Origin: Pseudarthrobacter naphthalenicus
GTDB taxonomy: Bacteria; Actinomycetota; Actinomycetes; Actinomycetales; Micrococcaceae
Reading direction: 5' to 3'
Length of the DNA stretch: 64,000 bases
Assembly (NCBI RefSeq): GCF_029076445.1
Contig: NZ_JARESG010000020.1
Span: 1-64,000, forward strand
Shown one piece after another: positions 8,691 to 17,127 of this stretch. Each line of letters opens with the position of its first letter. Position 1 is the stretch's first letter. The translations under genes and the position numbers were made by a program. Below the pieces are notes generated by a model that ran no database searches, had not been told where the DNA came from, and saw only the letters and a program-made list of their open reading frames with translations.

Positions 8691-9830
8691 TCACGAAAAC
8701 GCAGCCATGCGGGACCCCGCGCCAAGCAGTTGAGCGACTGCGGCTACGCTTCGCAGAGCTGCCTTCCCATCGCCGTACGGGTTCACTGCCTGGGCCATTT
8801 TGTCGAATGAAACGGAGTTGTGCAGTAGGGCGTTGACTTCGGCGACAATCCGATTTTCATCAGTGCCGATGAGCTTCACCGTCCCCGCACTCACTGCCTC
8901 GGGACGCTCAGTATTTTCACGCATCACCAGGACCGGTTTGCCAAGGCTGGGGGCTTCTTCCTGCACTCCGCCAGAATCCGTGAGCACGATGTGCGCTAGG
9001 GAGAGCATGCGCGTGAACTCACCGTAGGAGAGGGGCTCAGTCACTATGACGTTGCCTTTCCCCTCAAGAGCCGGAAGGACGGCTTCGCGGACAACGGGGT
9101 TCTTGTGAGCCGGCAGCACGATGACGAGGTCGGGTTCAGCGTCTGCGATGCGGGCGAGAGCCCGGCCGATGCCATGCATGGTATCGCCCTGGTTTTCGCG
9201 GCGGTGGGTTGTCACCAGGAGGATCCGGCGTCCGCTGGCAGCCAATTCCTCGAGCCGAGGGTCCACGAATGCGATCATCTTGTCCACGGTGGTGAGCAGC
9301 GCATCGATCACAGTGTTTCCTGTGACAACGATGTCTTCCCCGGAGATGCCCTCTGCCAGGAGGTTTGCCTTGCTGGTGCTGGTGGGTGCCAGATGGAGGC
9401 TGGCGATCTGGCTGGTGATCTTGCGGTTCGCTTCTTCCGGGAAAGGCGAAAAGAGGTCGCCGCTACGGAGACCGGCCTCAACGTGCACCACGGGAATGCC
9501 GTGGTAGAAGGCGGCAATGGCGCCAGCCGTGGAGGTTGTGGTGTCACCCTGGACGATGACGGCGTCGGGCTTGTTTTCAGTAAAGAGTTTGTCCAAGCCA
9601 TCGATGGTGCGGGTCATGATCGCCGACAGGGACTGACGCTGCTGCAGGATGTTCAGGTCGTGGTCCGGGACGATGCCGAACAGCTCGTTGACTTGGTCCA
9701 GCATCTCGCGGTGCTGGCCCGTGACGGTGACGATGCAGTCGAAGTCGGGGGATTCCTGAAGAGCCATGACGATGGGGGCCATTTTGATGGCTTCCGGACG
9801 TGTCCCGAAAATTGGCATGACACTAGGCAT
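8691..9830 (-). CDS. wecB: UDP-N-acetylglucosamine 2-epimerase (non-hydrolysing)
   Basis: Interconverts UDP-GlcNAc and UDP-ManNAc, a precursor for surface polysaccharide. At 379 residues it is full length. Family motifs are GTRPEAIKMAP at residues 9-19, TGQHREMLDQV, VQGDTTT, HVEAGLRSGD, THRREN, and TDSGGVQEEAPSLGKPVLV in the UDP site. The ATG at 9830 follows GAGGGAAATCC. It is the first gene of the leftward polysaccharide cluster. The next upstream gene on this strand ends 85 bp away and encodes an unrelated small membrane protein, so the cluster promoter may lie in 9831-9915, although no clear hexamers were found there. Confidence 0.95.
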   Translation of the reverse strand: MPSVMPIFGTRPEAIKMAPIVMALQESPDFDCIVTVTGQHREMLDQVNELFGIVPDHDLNILQQRQSLSAIMTRTIDGLDKLFTENKPDAVIVQGDTTTSTAGAIAAFYHGIPVVHVEAGLRSGDLFSPFPEEANRKITSQIASLHLAPTSTSKANLLAEGISGEDIVVTGNTVIDALLTTVDKMIAFVDPRLEELAASGRRILLVTTHRRENQGDTMHGIGRALARIADAEPDLVIVLPAHKNPVVREAVLPALEGKGNVIVTEPLSYGEFTRMLSLAHIVLTDSGGVQEEAPSLGKPVLVMRENTERPEAVSAGTVKLIGTDENRIVAEVNALLHNSVSFDKMAQAVNPYGDGKAALRSVAAVAQLLGAGSRMAAFS

Positions 9831-9915
9831 GGATTTCCCTCAAAAGTGGCAGTGGTGGTGTCCTGATGCTATCGCAGTGACTACGAACCGATGAATTGTG
9901 TTGCGGCCTCAGGGC

Positions 9916-10218
9916 TCAGCCGGCAAAGATCAACAGCAGAGCCAGGGCTGGGATGCTGAGCGCAACCAGGATCACTACGCACAGTGCCACAAGGCGTTTT
10001 CGGCGCTGGCCGGCACTTCTTGATGCGGGCCCCGACGTTGCATTTGGCTTTTCGGGTTCCCCGGTGGAATCTTCGCGGCGTGGTGAAACCGGCTCCGCCA
10101 AAGCGCGGCCTCCCGGCAGCAGCTCGTCCGGTACTTCCCGGCGGAACCGGCGTTTGCGCATGTGCCGGGGACCCGTGGCCGGTGGCAGTTCGGGACCGTC
10201 AGTCTCGCTCAAAGTCAC
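9916..10218 (-). CDS. Small single-pass membrane protein of unknown function
   Basis: A 100-residue protein with no recognised domain. Residues 1-75 are hydrophilic and rich in Arg, Pro and Glu (including RKRRFRREVPDELLPGG). Residues about 76-98 form one strongly hydrophobic helix at the C-terminus (VALCVVILVALSIPALALLL), suggesting a tail-anchored or cytoplasm-facing membrane protein. The GTG at 10218 follows GAGGAGAG. It lies between the YdcF-like gene and wecB on the same strand. Codon use matches the high-G+C neighbours, and the antisense frames look like shadows. No function is assigned. Confidence 0.6.
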   Translation of the reverse strand: MTLSETDGPELPPATGPRHMRKRRFRREVPDELLPGGRALAEPVSPRREDSTGEPEKPNATSGPASRSAGQRRKRLVALCVVILVALSIPALALLLIFAG

Positions 10219-10285
10219 CTCTCCTCACCATGAATTCAGCCCGACCGTTCTACCCAGGGCAGCTTCAATTGTTGCATCCAGCGCC

Positions 10286-10828
10286 CTAGGTACCGCATTC
10301 CGGATGCAGCTTCACATCCAGGAGGCCGCCGGTTTCGATCACAAACCGCCGCAGCCACTGCAGGGAGTCCAGCTTGGGTTCGGACGCCACCATGCTCACC
10401 CGGGCATCGGTGCATTGCTCGATCAGCGTCCTGGCCCGGGGGACATGGTAGGAGGACGTGACCACTGCAATGGATGACCATCCGTTGGATTTCACCAGCT
10501 TCCGGATCGCCTCCGCCTCCCCGCGGGTATCCATGCCCGGCGGCCGGAAACAGACCAGCGAGGAACTGGGAAAGGACGCCTCCCGGCACAGGGCGTCCGC
10601 GGTGAGGTTTCCCGGTGTATCCGTCCAGGAGACCGCCAGAACGGGGGCACCGGCGTCGGCGGCCAAGCGCTGGGCCACGGGCAGGCGCTCCGCGCTGCTG
10701 CCGCCTAGAACAATGACGGCATCAACATGGGACGCCGGCGCGGCGGGGGAGTCAAGGTTGAAAAGGAACAGGCAGACGGTGAACCACACCGCAAACAGAC
10801 CGAGGAGGGTGTCGGTGATGATCTTCAC
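10286..10828 (-). CDS. YdcF/SanA-family (DUF218) membrane-anchored protein
   Basis: About 180 residues. An N-terminal hydrophobic segment (residues 4-24) is followed by a DUF218 domain: DAVIVLGGSS opening the Rossmann-like core, an acidic GMDTRGEAEAIRKL stretch, and VVTSSYHVPRARTLIEQ, the signature of YdcF/SanA/ElyC proteins. Family members act at the cell envelope and some influence polysaccharide or peptidoglycan precursor flow, but the biochemical role is unclear. The GTG at 10828 has AAGGGG 9 nt upstream; GTG 10852 is an alternative. It is divergent from thiL, with about 85 bp between the starts. Confidence 0.8.
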   Translation of the reverse strand: MKIITDTLLGLFAVWFTVCLFLFNLDSPAAPASHVDAVIVLGGSSAERLPVAQRLAADAGAPVLAVSWTDTPGNLTADALCREASFPSSSLVCFRPPGMDTRGEAEAIRKLVKSNGWSSIAVVTSSYHVPRARTLIEQCTDARVSMVASEPKLDSLQWLRRFVIETGGLLDVKLHPECGT

Positions 10829-10913
10829 GGCGACGGTCCCCTTCTGATGCACCCTGCAAGTCTAGGTGCAGCGGCAGTGCCTCGATGTCGGTGCCAGCAG
10901 ATACCGTAGTTGA

Positions 10914-11957
10914 GTGCCTGAAAAACCGCTGACCGATGAATCCCCCGCAGTCTCCGCGCTGTCCGAATCCCAGCTCCTGGCCCGGATCTTTCCGCGCCTG
11001 GACATGACCGGCCATGCCCGCGGCGCGGCCACGCTCCTCGGCCCGGGGGACGACGCCGCGCTGGTGTCGGCGCCGGACGGCCGGACCCTGATCAGCATCG
11101 ACACCCAGGTCCAGGACCAGGACTTCCGGCTTCACTGGAACAACGGCTACCGCACCACCGGCTTCGATGTCGGGTGGAAAGCCGCGGCCCAGAACCTCAG
11201 TGACATCAACGCCATGGGCGGCACGGCGACGTCGCTGGTGGTCAGCCTCACCCTGCCGCCGGAAACACCCGTCAGCTGGGTGGAGGACCTGGCCGACGGG
11301 CTCACCGCCGCCATCGGGGAACTGGGTGCCACGGCCTGCTCCGTGGCGGGAGGGGACCTGGGCCGCGGCACGGAAATCTCCGTGACCGTGGCAGTGCTGG
11401 GCACGCTGGACGGCGGAAACCCCGTGCTCCGCTCCGGGGCCCGCGCAGGCGACGTCCTGGCGCTGGCGGGCACGGTGGGCCGGGCGGCCGCAGGACTGGC
11501 ACTCCTGGAATCCGCAGCCCCCTTCGACTCCCTCAACGAACCTCAGCGCGCCCTCATCCACACCCAGTCCCGCCCGCAGCCCCCCTTGGCAGCGGGCCCC
11601 CTGGCCCGGTTGTCCGGGGCCACTGCCATGATGGACATCTCGGACGGCCTGGTGCGCGACGGCGGCCGCCTCGCCGCCGCCAGCGGCGTGGTGCTGGACC
11701 TGGACCCGCTGGAACTGAAGCGGCAGGCCGGAAGCCTCAGCCCGGCGTCGGACATCCTCGCAGCGGACCCCCTGGCCTGGGTGCTGGGCGGGGGAGAGGA
11801 CCACGGGCTGCTGGCCACATTCCCTGCCGGCATTCAGCTTCCGGCCGGATTCACTGCGATAGGCTCAGTACAAGCCCCGGGAACCCACACTGGCCCGGGC
11901 GTCACAATTGCAGGCCGCGTCGCTGGCGCCACGGGATGGGATCACTTTGCAGACTAA
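10914..11957 (+). CDS. thiL: Thiamine-monophosphate kinase
   Basis: Phosphorylates thiamine monophosphate to thiamine pyrophosphate, the last step of coenzyme synthesis. It is 347 residues with the PurM-like fold signatures GPGDDAA near residue 44, SDINAMGG near 98, VAGGDLGRG (Mg/ATP loop) and MMDISDGLVRDGGRL near 242. The start is GTG at 10914. The 3' end overlaps the DAK2 gene by 11 nt. It works in the same pathway as thiC at about 50 kb, although the two are not linked in an operon here. Confidence 0.95.
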   Translation: MPEKPLTDESPAVSALSESQLLARIFPRLDMTGHARGAATLLGPGDDAALVSAPDGRTLISIDTQVQDQDFRLHWNNGYRTTGFDVGWKAAAQNLSDINAMGGTATSLVVSLTLPPETPVSWVEDLADGLTAAIGELGATACSVAGGDLGRGTEISVTVAVLGTLDGGNPVLRSGARAGDVLALAGTVGRAAAGLALLESAAPFDSLNEPQRALIHTQSRPQPPLAAGPLARLSGATAMMDISDGLVRDGGRLAAASGVVLDLDPLELKRQAGSLSPASDILAADPLAWVLGGGEDHGLLATFPAGIQLPAGFTAIGSVQAPGTHTGPGVTIAGRVAGATGWDHFAD

Positions 11958-12990
11958 GGTTGCCGCGAATGCCCAGGCGATGAAGCGGTGGTTGGACCAG
12001 GCCGAAACGGCCATCGCCAACCATAGCGACCGCATCAACGCCATCAACATCTTCCCCGTGGCCGACGGCGATACCGGCACCAACTTGTACCTCACCGTCC
12101 GCGCGGCCGCGCGTGCCCTGCACAGCTACCACGCAGGCCATGACCCGGCCGCCCCTGCGGACCTGGCACAGACGGATGTGGGAGCAGTGCTGGCGCACGC
12201 CGGCCGGGCCGCCATGGAGCAGGCCCGCGGTAACTCCGGCACCCTTTTCGCTGTGTTCCTCTGCGCCGCCGCGGAGCCTCTGGAAGGGCACACCCGCCTC
12301 ACGTCGGCCCTGTTGGCCGCGGCCCTGAACCGTGCCCAGATCCGTGCCTGGTCCGCGTTGAGCGACCCCGTGCCGGGCACCATGCTGTCAGTAATGGAAG
12401 CCGCCGCCCGGGCCGCCGCCGCAGTGGATGCCGGCCACAACGGCGACGACAGCAACCTTGCCCTGGGCAAAACCCTGGATGCCGCCGTCGAGGGGGCGCT
12501 GGGAGCGGTGGTCAGCACGGAGGGCCAGCTGGCCGCCCTCGAAGCCGCCCATGTGGTCGACGCCGGGGGCGTTGGCATGCTGCTGATTCTCGATTGCCTC
12601 CGCTCCGCTGTCCTGGGGGAGGGCCTGCAGGGCGAACTCCTCGACGGGCTGCACGGCTACGACGTCCAGGACCCCCACATCCACGCCACCATGCCCGATG
12701 ACGACGGCGTTGAGGTCATGTGCACCATCAGCCTCTCACCGCTGAACGCAGCCACCCTCCGGCAACGGCTGGACGAGATCGGCGATTCCGTCATCATGAG
12801 CCAGGTGGGCAACGCCGCGGAACCGGACGGCAACTACCGCTGGCGCGTCCACGTCCACGTTCCGGACGCCACCCCGGCCGTGGCCCTGATCCGCTCCCTG
12901 GGCCACCCTTCGGAACTCACCGTCAGCGAACTCGCCATAGCCCGTGATCCCGAACCAGCTCCAGCGAGCTCCTCTGGACATGAGCGCTGA
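11947..12990 (+). CDS. DAK2 (DhaL-like) domain protein
   Basis: About 347 residues. The N-terminal two thirds are a DAK2 domain with the ADP/Mg motif NIFPVADGDTGTNLYLT, the second phosphate-binding motif QARGNSGT, and VVDAGGVGML. Residues about 235-335 form the fatty-acid-kinase-like extension typical of actinobacterial members located before recG. It may phosphorylate a lipid or other small substrate like FakA, but no FakB partner is in the window. The open frame begins at TTG 11908 inside thiL. TTG at 11947 follows GGGATGGG and starts at the end of thiL, so it is preferred. The 3' end overlaps recG by 11 nt, indicating coupled translation. Confidence 0.85.
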   Translation: MQTKVAANAQAMKRWLDQAETAIANHSDRINAINIFPVADGDTGTNLYLTVRAAARALHSYHAGHDPAAPADLAQTDVGAVLAHAGRAAMEQARGNSGTLFAVFLCAAAEPLEGHTRLTSALLAAALNRAQIRAWSALSDPVPGTMLSVMEAAARAAAAVDAGHNGDDSNLALGKTLDAAVEGALGAVVSTEGQLAALEAAHVVDAGGVGMLLILDCLRSAVLGEGLQGELLDGLHGYDVQDPHIHATMPDDDGVEVMCTISLSPLNAATLRQRLDEIGDSVIMSQVGNAAEPDGNYRWRVHVHVPDATPAVALIRSLGHPSELTVSELAIARDPEPAPASSSGHER

Positions 12991-15262
12991 ACTCGGCCAG
13001 CGCCTTGAACGCCTGATCGGAAAACGGTCAGCCTCGGCCATTGAAAAACATTTGGGCATCAGCACCGTGGGCGGGCTGCTGAATTACTTCCCCCGCCGCT
13101 ACCTCAACCGGGGCGAGCTGACACCCATCGACGAACTGCCCGTGGACGAGGAAGTCACCCTCATCGCCCGGGTCCTCTCCAACAGCACCCGCAGAATGCA
13201 GACCCGCCGCGGGTCCATTACCGATGTCATCATCACCGATGACGCCGCCTCCCACGGCCGTCCGCGCCTGGCCTCCGTCAGCGCCGGCAGCGGACACGGC
13301 ACCCTCAAAATCACCTTCTTCAGCGGTTACCGCGCCCAGGCGGAACTCCTGCCGGGCCGGCGGGTCATGTTCTCCGGCAAAGTAACCCGGTACGGCAACT
13401 CGCTCGGCCTGACCAACCCGGACTTCAACCTCCTGGACGAAGACCCGGACATGCCCGGCATGGACCCGGAAAAGCTCGCAGCCATGCCCGTCCCGGTGTA
13501 CCCGGCCACGGCAAAGCTCACCAGCTGGTCCATCCAGAAAGTGATCGACACACTCCTCCAAACCGTCGATCTGGAGGCCCTGCCGGACCCGCTCCCGGCC
13601 GACATCGCCCGCAGGGAAAAGTTCCTCCCCGTGGCGGAGGCCTACCGGCTCATCCACAAACCCGAAACGCAGGCCGACTGGAGGCGCGCCCAGGACCGGC
13701 TCCGGTTCCAGGAGGCCCTGGTCCTGCAGGCCGCACTGGCCCGGCGCCGTGCCCAGCTCGCGGCCGAGGAAGCCACCGCCCGCCGCCCCGCCGCGGAGGG
13801 CCTGCTGACGGCCTTCGACCGGCAACTGCCCTTCACGCTCACCGCCGGACAGGCCGCCGTGGGAAAAACCCTTGCCGCCGAACTCGCGCAGGACAGCCCC
13901 ATGAACCGGCTCCTGCAGGGGGAGGTGGGCTCCGGCAAGACCATTGTCGCGCTGCGGGCCATGCTGCAGGTGGTGGACGCCGGCGGCCAGGCGGCCCTGC
14001 TCGCGCCCACCGAGGTCCTCGCCGCCCAGCACTTCGAATCCATCCGCCGTACCCTGGGCTCCCTCTCCCGCGATCCCATGCTGTCCCCGGACGGGCTGCT
14101 GGGAAGCCTGGCCGAAGGTGCCGTGCAGGTCACCCTGCTCACCGGTTCCATGTCCACGGCGGCCCGCAAACGGGCGCTGCTCGATGCCGCCTCCGGTGCC
14201 GCCGGCATTGTGATCGGCACACACGCGCTGCTGAGCGAGAACGTCTCGTTCTATGACCTGGGCCTGATCGTGGTGGACGAACAGCACCGGTTCGGCGTGG
14301 AGCAGCGCGACGTCCTCCGATCCAAGGCCAACAAGCCGCCGCACCTGCTGGTCATGACGGCCACCCCCATTCCCCGGACCGTGGCCATGACGGTCTTCGG
14401 CGATCTCGAGACCTCCATCCTGGACGAGCTCCCCGCAGGGCGCGCGCCGATCTCAACCCACGTCGTGGGCCTGGCCGAAAACCCCGGCTGGGCAGCGCGG
14501 ATCTGGTCGCGTTCGCGCGAGGAAATCGACGCCGGGCACCAGGTCTACGTTGTGTGCCCCCGGATCGGAACGGACGACGACGGCGATTTCAGTCCCGGCG
14601 AAGCGGAACCGTCCGCGCCTGCCCTGGCAGGCGGCGGCGGCGAACGCGAACTCGCGTCCGTCACCGCCGTCGTCGAGCAGTTGCTCCAGGAACCCGCACT
14701 CGCCGGCGTGCCGCTGGGACCGATGCACGGCCGCCTGGACACGGCAGTGAAAAACGCCGCCATGGCCGACTTCACCGCCAACCGGACCAAACTCCTGGTG
14801 TCCACCACCGTGATCGAAGTGGGTGTGGACGTCCACAACGCCACGCTCATGGTGATCCTCGACGCCGACCGCTTCGGCATCTCCCAGCTTCACCAGCTGC
14901 GCGGGCGCGTTGGCCGCGGCGGCCTCCCGGGCACCTGCCTTCTGGTCACCAGCCTGGAACCGGGGCACCCGAGCCGGCGCCGGCTGGATGCGGTGGCCTC
15001 CACGACGGACGGTTTTGTGCTTTCCCAGGAGGACCTCAAGCTGCGGCGCGAAGGCGACATCCTGGGCGCGTCCCAGTCCGGCGGCCGTTCCACCCTGAAA
15101 CTGTTGCGTGTGCTGGAGCACGAGGACATCATTGCCCGGGCAAGGAAGGACGCCCAGGACGTGGTGGGATCGGACCCGGCGCTGGTACGGCATCCCCGCC
15201 TCGCCGAAGCCATTGACGAATACCTGAACCCCGAGAAGGAGGCGTTCCTTGAACGCGGATAG
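12980..15262 (+). CDS. recG: ATP-dependent DNA helicase RecG
   Basis: Branch-migration helicase that remodels stalled forks and Holliday junctions. It has about 760 residues: an N-terminal wedge/OB domain (residues 50-200), Walker A GEVGSGKT near 317, TAPTEVLA-like motif Ia (LLAPTEVLAAQHF), DEQHRFG as the DExH box, and MTATPIPRT as motif III. The C-terminal helicase lobe has VGVDVHNATLMVI and HQLRGRVGRG. A Gly/Pro-rich insertion near residue 545 looks lineage-specific. ATG 12980 is used; GTG 12944 would add 12 residues. It overlaps the DAK2 gene and is followed after 9 bp by rsmD. Confidence 0.96.
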   Translation: MSAELGQRLERLIGKRSASAIEKHLGISTVGGLLNYFPRRYLNRGELTPIDELPVDEEVTLIARVLSNSTRRMQTRRGSITDVIITDDAASHGRPRLASVSAGSGHGTLKITFFSGYRAQAELLPGRRVMFSGKVTRYGNSLGLTNPDFNLLDEDPDMPGMDPEKLAAMPVPVYPATAKLTSWSIQKVIDTLLQTVDLEALPDPLPADIARREKFLPVAEAYRLIHKPETQADWRRAQDRLRFQEALVLQAALARRRAQLAAEEATARRPAAEGLLTAFDRQLPFTLTAGQAAVGKTLAAELAQDSPMNRLLQGEVGSGKTIVALRAMLQVVDAGGQAALLAPTEVLAAQHFESIRRTLGSLSRDPMLSPDGLLGSLAEGAVQVTLLTGSMSTAARKRALLDAASGAAGIVIGTHALLSENVSFYDLGLIVVDEQHRFGVEQRDVLRSKANKPPHLLVMTATPIPRTVAMTVFGDLETSILDELPAGRAPISTHVVGLAENPGWAARIWSRSREEIDAGHQVYVVCPRIGTDDDGDFSPGEAEPSAPALAGGGGERELASVTAVVEQLLQEPALAGVPLGPMHGRLDTAVKNAAMADFTANRTKLLVSTTVIEVGVDVHNATLMVILDADRFGISQLHQLRGRVGRGGLPGTCLLVTSLEPGHPSRRRLDAVASTTDGFVLSQEDLKLRREGDILGASQSGGRSTLKLLRVLEHEDIIARARKDAQDVVGSDPALVRHPRLAEAIDEYLNPEKEAFLERG

Positions 15263-15271
15263 GACGCGGGC

Positions 15272-15877
15272 ATGAGCCGCATCATTGCGGGCGCGGCCGG
15301 CGGGACACCGCTGGTCAGCGTCCCGGGGTCCCTGACCCGGCCCACCACGGACCGCGTCAAGGAGGCGCTCTTCTCCCGCCTTGACGCCTTCGGGGTCATT
15401 GCCGATGCCCGGGTCCTGGATCTGTACGCCGGGTCCGGGGCGCTGGGGGTGGAGAGCGGCAGCAGGGGAGCCAGCTCCGTGGATCTGGTGGAATCCGATG
15501 GCAAGGCAAGTTCCGTCTGCCAACGCAATGCCGACCTCGTCAACGGCGCGGTGGGCCGCAAGGCCGTCACGGTCCACCGCTCCAGGGTGGAGCCGTTCCT
15601 GGAGCGGACGGCCGAGGACACCCACTGGGACCTTGTTTTCCTGGATCCGCCCTACCCGCTGGACGAGGTTGCCGTGTCCGCGGTTCTGGCCAAACTCGCG
15701 CCCCACCTCGCCCCGTCCGCGGTGGTGGTGGTGGAACGTTCCTCACGCTCGCCCGAACCCGGCTGGCCCGCGGGCCTCGAACGGTTTGCGGAACGGAAGT
15801 ACGGCGAAACCAAGCTCTGGTTCGCGGAACCCTCAGTGCCGGACGCCATCGTTCCCTGCGTGGAGGCCATGGCCTAG
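15272..15877 (+). CDS. rsmD: 16S rRNA (guanine966-N2)-methyltransferase
   Basis: Methylates G966 of 16S rRNA in the 30S subunit using SAM. It is 201 residues. The N-terminal MSRIIAGAAGGTPL and RPTTDRVKEALFS elements are family hallmarks, DLYAGSGALGVE is the SAM motif I near residue 47, and FLDPPYPL near 127 is the catalytic (N/D)PPY motif. It lies 9 bp after recG and ends before a strong inverted repeat. coaD, often the next gene, is displaced by about 3.3 kb here. Confidence 0.95.
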   Translation: MSRIIAGAAGGTPLVSVPGSLTRPTTDRVKEALFSRLDAFGVIADARVLDLYAGSGALGVESGSRGASSVDLVESDGKASSVCQRNADLVNGAVGRKAVTVHRSRVEPFLERTAEDTHWDLVFLDPPYPLDEVAVSAVLAKLAPHLAPSAVVVVERSSRSPEPGWPAGLERFAERKYGETKLWFAEPSVPDAIVPCVEAMA

Positions 15878-15916
15878 CGCCTCCCCCCGGCGGAAGCACC
15901 CCCTGCAGGACGCAGA

Positions 15917-15947
15917 GGGACGACGGCGGAGTTCCCGCCGTCGTCCC
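15917..15947. terminator. Bidirectional terminator between rsmD and the binding-protein gene
   Basis: A perfect 13-bp inverted repeat (GGGACGACGGCGG at 15917-15929, CCGCCGTCGTCCC at 15935-15947) has a 5-nt loop. It lies between the convergent rsmD and solute-binding-protein genes. There is no clear T run, which is common in high-G+C actinobacterial terminators. Confidence 0.7.
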
Positions 15948-15968
15948 CGTCCGGTCACCCGGCAACCG

Positions 15969-16946
15969 CTATTTCAGGATCGTGCCCGAAACATCCGGCG
16001 CCGAAGGCACAATGCCGTACTTGGCCATCAGGTCGCCAAGTTTGCCCAGCGTTCCCTCATCCAGCTTCCCGTCGAATGCTTCGAGCCGCAGGTTCTTGGC
16101 CACCGACTCCGGCATCTTCATAAACGCGGGCAGCAGTGCCCGGACCTTGTCCGGGTTGCTCTGCGCCAGGGCGAGAGTCTCCGTTATGGCCGCCTTGAAG
16201 TCAGCCACCACCTGGGGATTCTGTTGGGCGTAGCTGCCGCTGGTGAAGGTCACCATGGTGGGCGGGCCCGGGATTGCCTCCTGGTTGTTGTACGTCACCA
16301 GTTTGTTGCCGTCGGCCAGCAGGCCGGAGAGGAACGGTTCGGGAACCCAGACGGCGTCCACATTCCCCTGGGCCAGCTGGGCCCCCATGTCCTGGAACGG
16401 CAGCTCAAGGAACTGGACCCCGCCCGGATCGCCGCCCTGTTTGGACACCACTTTCTTGATGGTCAGGTCTCCCTGGGCATTGATGGTGTTGACGGCCACT
16501 TTCTTGCCCACCAGGTCCTTGGCCGTGGTGATGCCGGAGTTGGCCTTGGCGACGACGCCGTTGATGTCATTGCCGGTGGGGAGGGAATTCGAAAACCCGG
16601 AGACAATCTTCATGTCCAGGCCCTTGTTCTTGGCCAGGAGTACGGACAGCGGGTTACCCACGGAGAAGTTCATCGTGCCGGTGGAAACCGCCGGCAGCAT
16701 GGCTGCCCCGCCCTGCCCGCTCTGCAGCTCGACCTTCAGCTTGTGCTTCTCAAAGATGCCCTCGTCGATGCCCAGCTGCACGGCAGCGGACGGCGCGATC
16801 GAGATGACACCAACGCTGATGTTGCGTACACCGTCGCCTCCGGCTGCCGCAGAGGACGAGGTGGAGCCCGACGGCGATCCGCCGCCGCAGCCGCTGAGCA
16901 GCAACGCCGCGGCAACGCCGGCAACGGCCAGTTTTAGCTTTTTCAT
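15969..16946 (-). CDS. ABC transporter solute-binding lipoprotein (NMT1/SsuA-like)
   Basis: A 325-residue extracellular lipoprotein. Residues 1-20 are a signal peptide with lipobox LLSGC, followed by a Gly/Ser-rich linker. The mature part has the NMT1/THI5-like fold used for nitrate, sulfonate, taurine or thiamine-precursor binding: IEKHKLKVEL-like EGIFEKHKLKVELQSG, the GxxDAVWVPEPF-like stretch GNVDAVWVPEPFLS, and AKDLVGKKVAVNT. ATG 16946 follows AAGGAAG. No permease or ATPase gene is adjacent, so it is an orphan that must work with components elsewhere. The substrate cannot be assigned. A near-consensus promoter lies upstream at 17028-17056. Confidence 0.9.
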   Translation of the reverse strand: MKKLKLAVAGVAAALLLSGCGGGSPSGSTSSSAAAGGDGVRNISVGVISIAPSAAVQLGIDEGIFEKHKLKVELQSGQGGAAMLPAVSTGTMNFSVGNPLSVLLAKNKGLDMKIVSGFSNSLPTGNDINGVVAKANSGITTAKDLVGKKVAVNTINAQGDLTIKKVVSKQGGDPGGVQFLELPFQDMGAQLAQGNVDAVWVPEPFLSGLLADGNKLVTYNNQEAIPGPPTMVTFTSGSYAQQNPQVVADFKAAITETLALAQSNPDKVRALLPAFMKMPESVAKNLRLEAFDGKLDEGTLGKLGDLMAKYGIVPSAPDVSGTILK

Positions 16947-17027
16947 AACAGTCCACTTCCTTGGGGCGAGTTATCAACGATCGGGTCCGCTGCCAGGCAA
17001 ACTCTGCGGTCCCGCGAAGGTATATAG

Positions 17028-17056
17028 ATAACAACCCATATAGTTGAAACTGTCAA
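17028..17056 (-). promoter_or_regulatory. Sigma70-type promoter for the binding-protein gene
   Basis: On the minus strand a perfect -35 TTGACA (17051-17056) is separated by 17 bp from -10 TGTTAT (17028-17033). Transcription would begin near 17021, about 75 nt before the ATG at 16946. Two direct ATATAG copies (17022-17027 and 17037-17042) flank the -10 and might be a regulator site. Confidence 0.65.
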
Positions 17057-17127
17057 TGATACTTTTCCCCAACGCTTTAGTTCCGCCCGCAAAGTCCCCG
17101 CACGGCGGGGGTGGGCCGGGCTGCGGC

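Noticed and set aside
13028..15706. Long minus-strand open frames (438, 417 and 243 codons) across recG and rsmD
   Set aside because: They are antisense to strongly conserved genes and have compositions expected from high third-position G+C; no recognisable domains.
15381..16937. 518-codon plus-strand frame spanning rsmD's end, the terminator and the binding-protein gene
   Set aside because: It overlaps two real genes on opposite strands and a 13-bp terminator.
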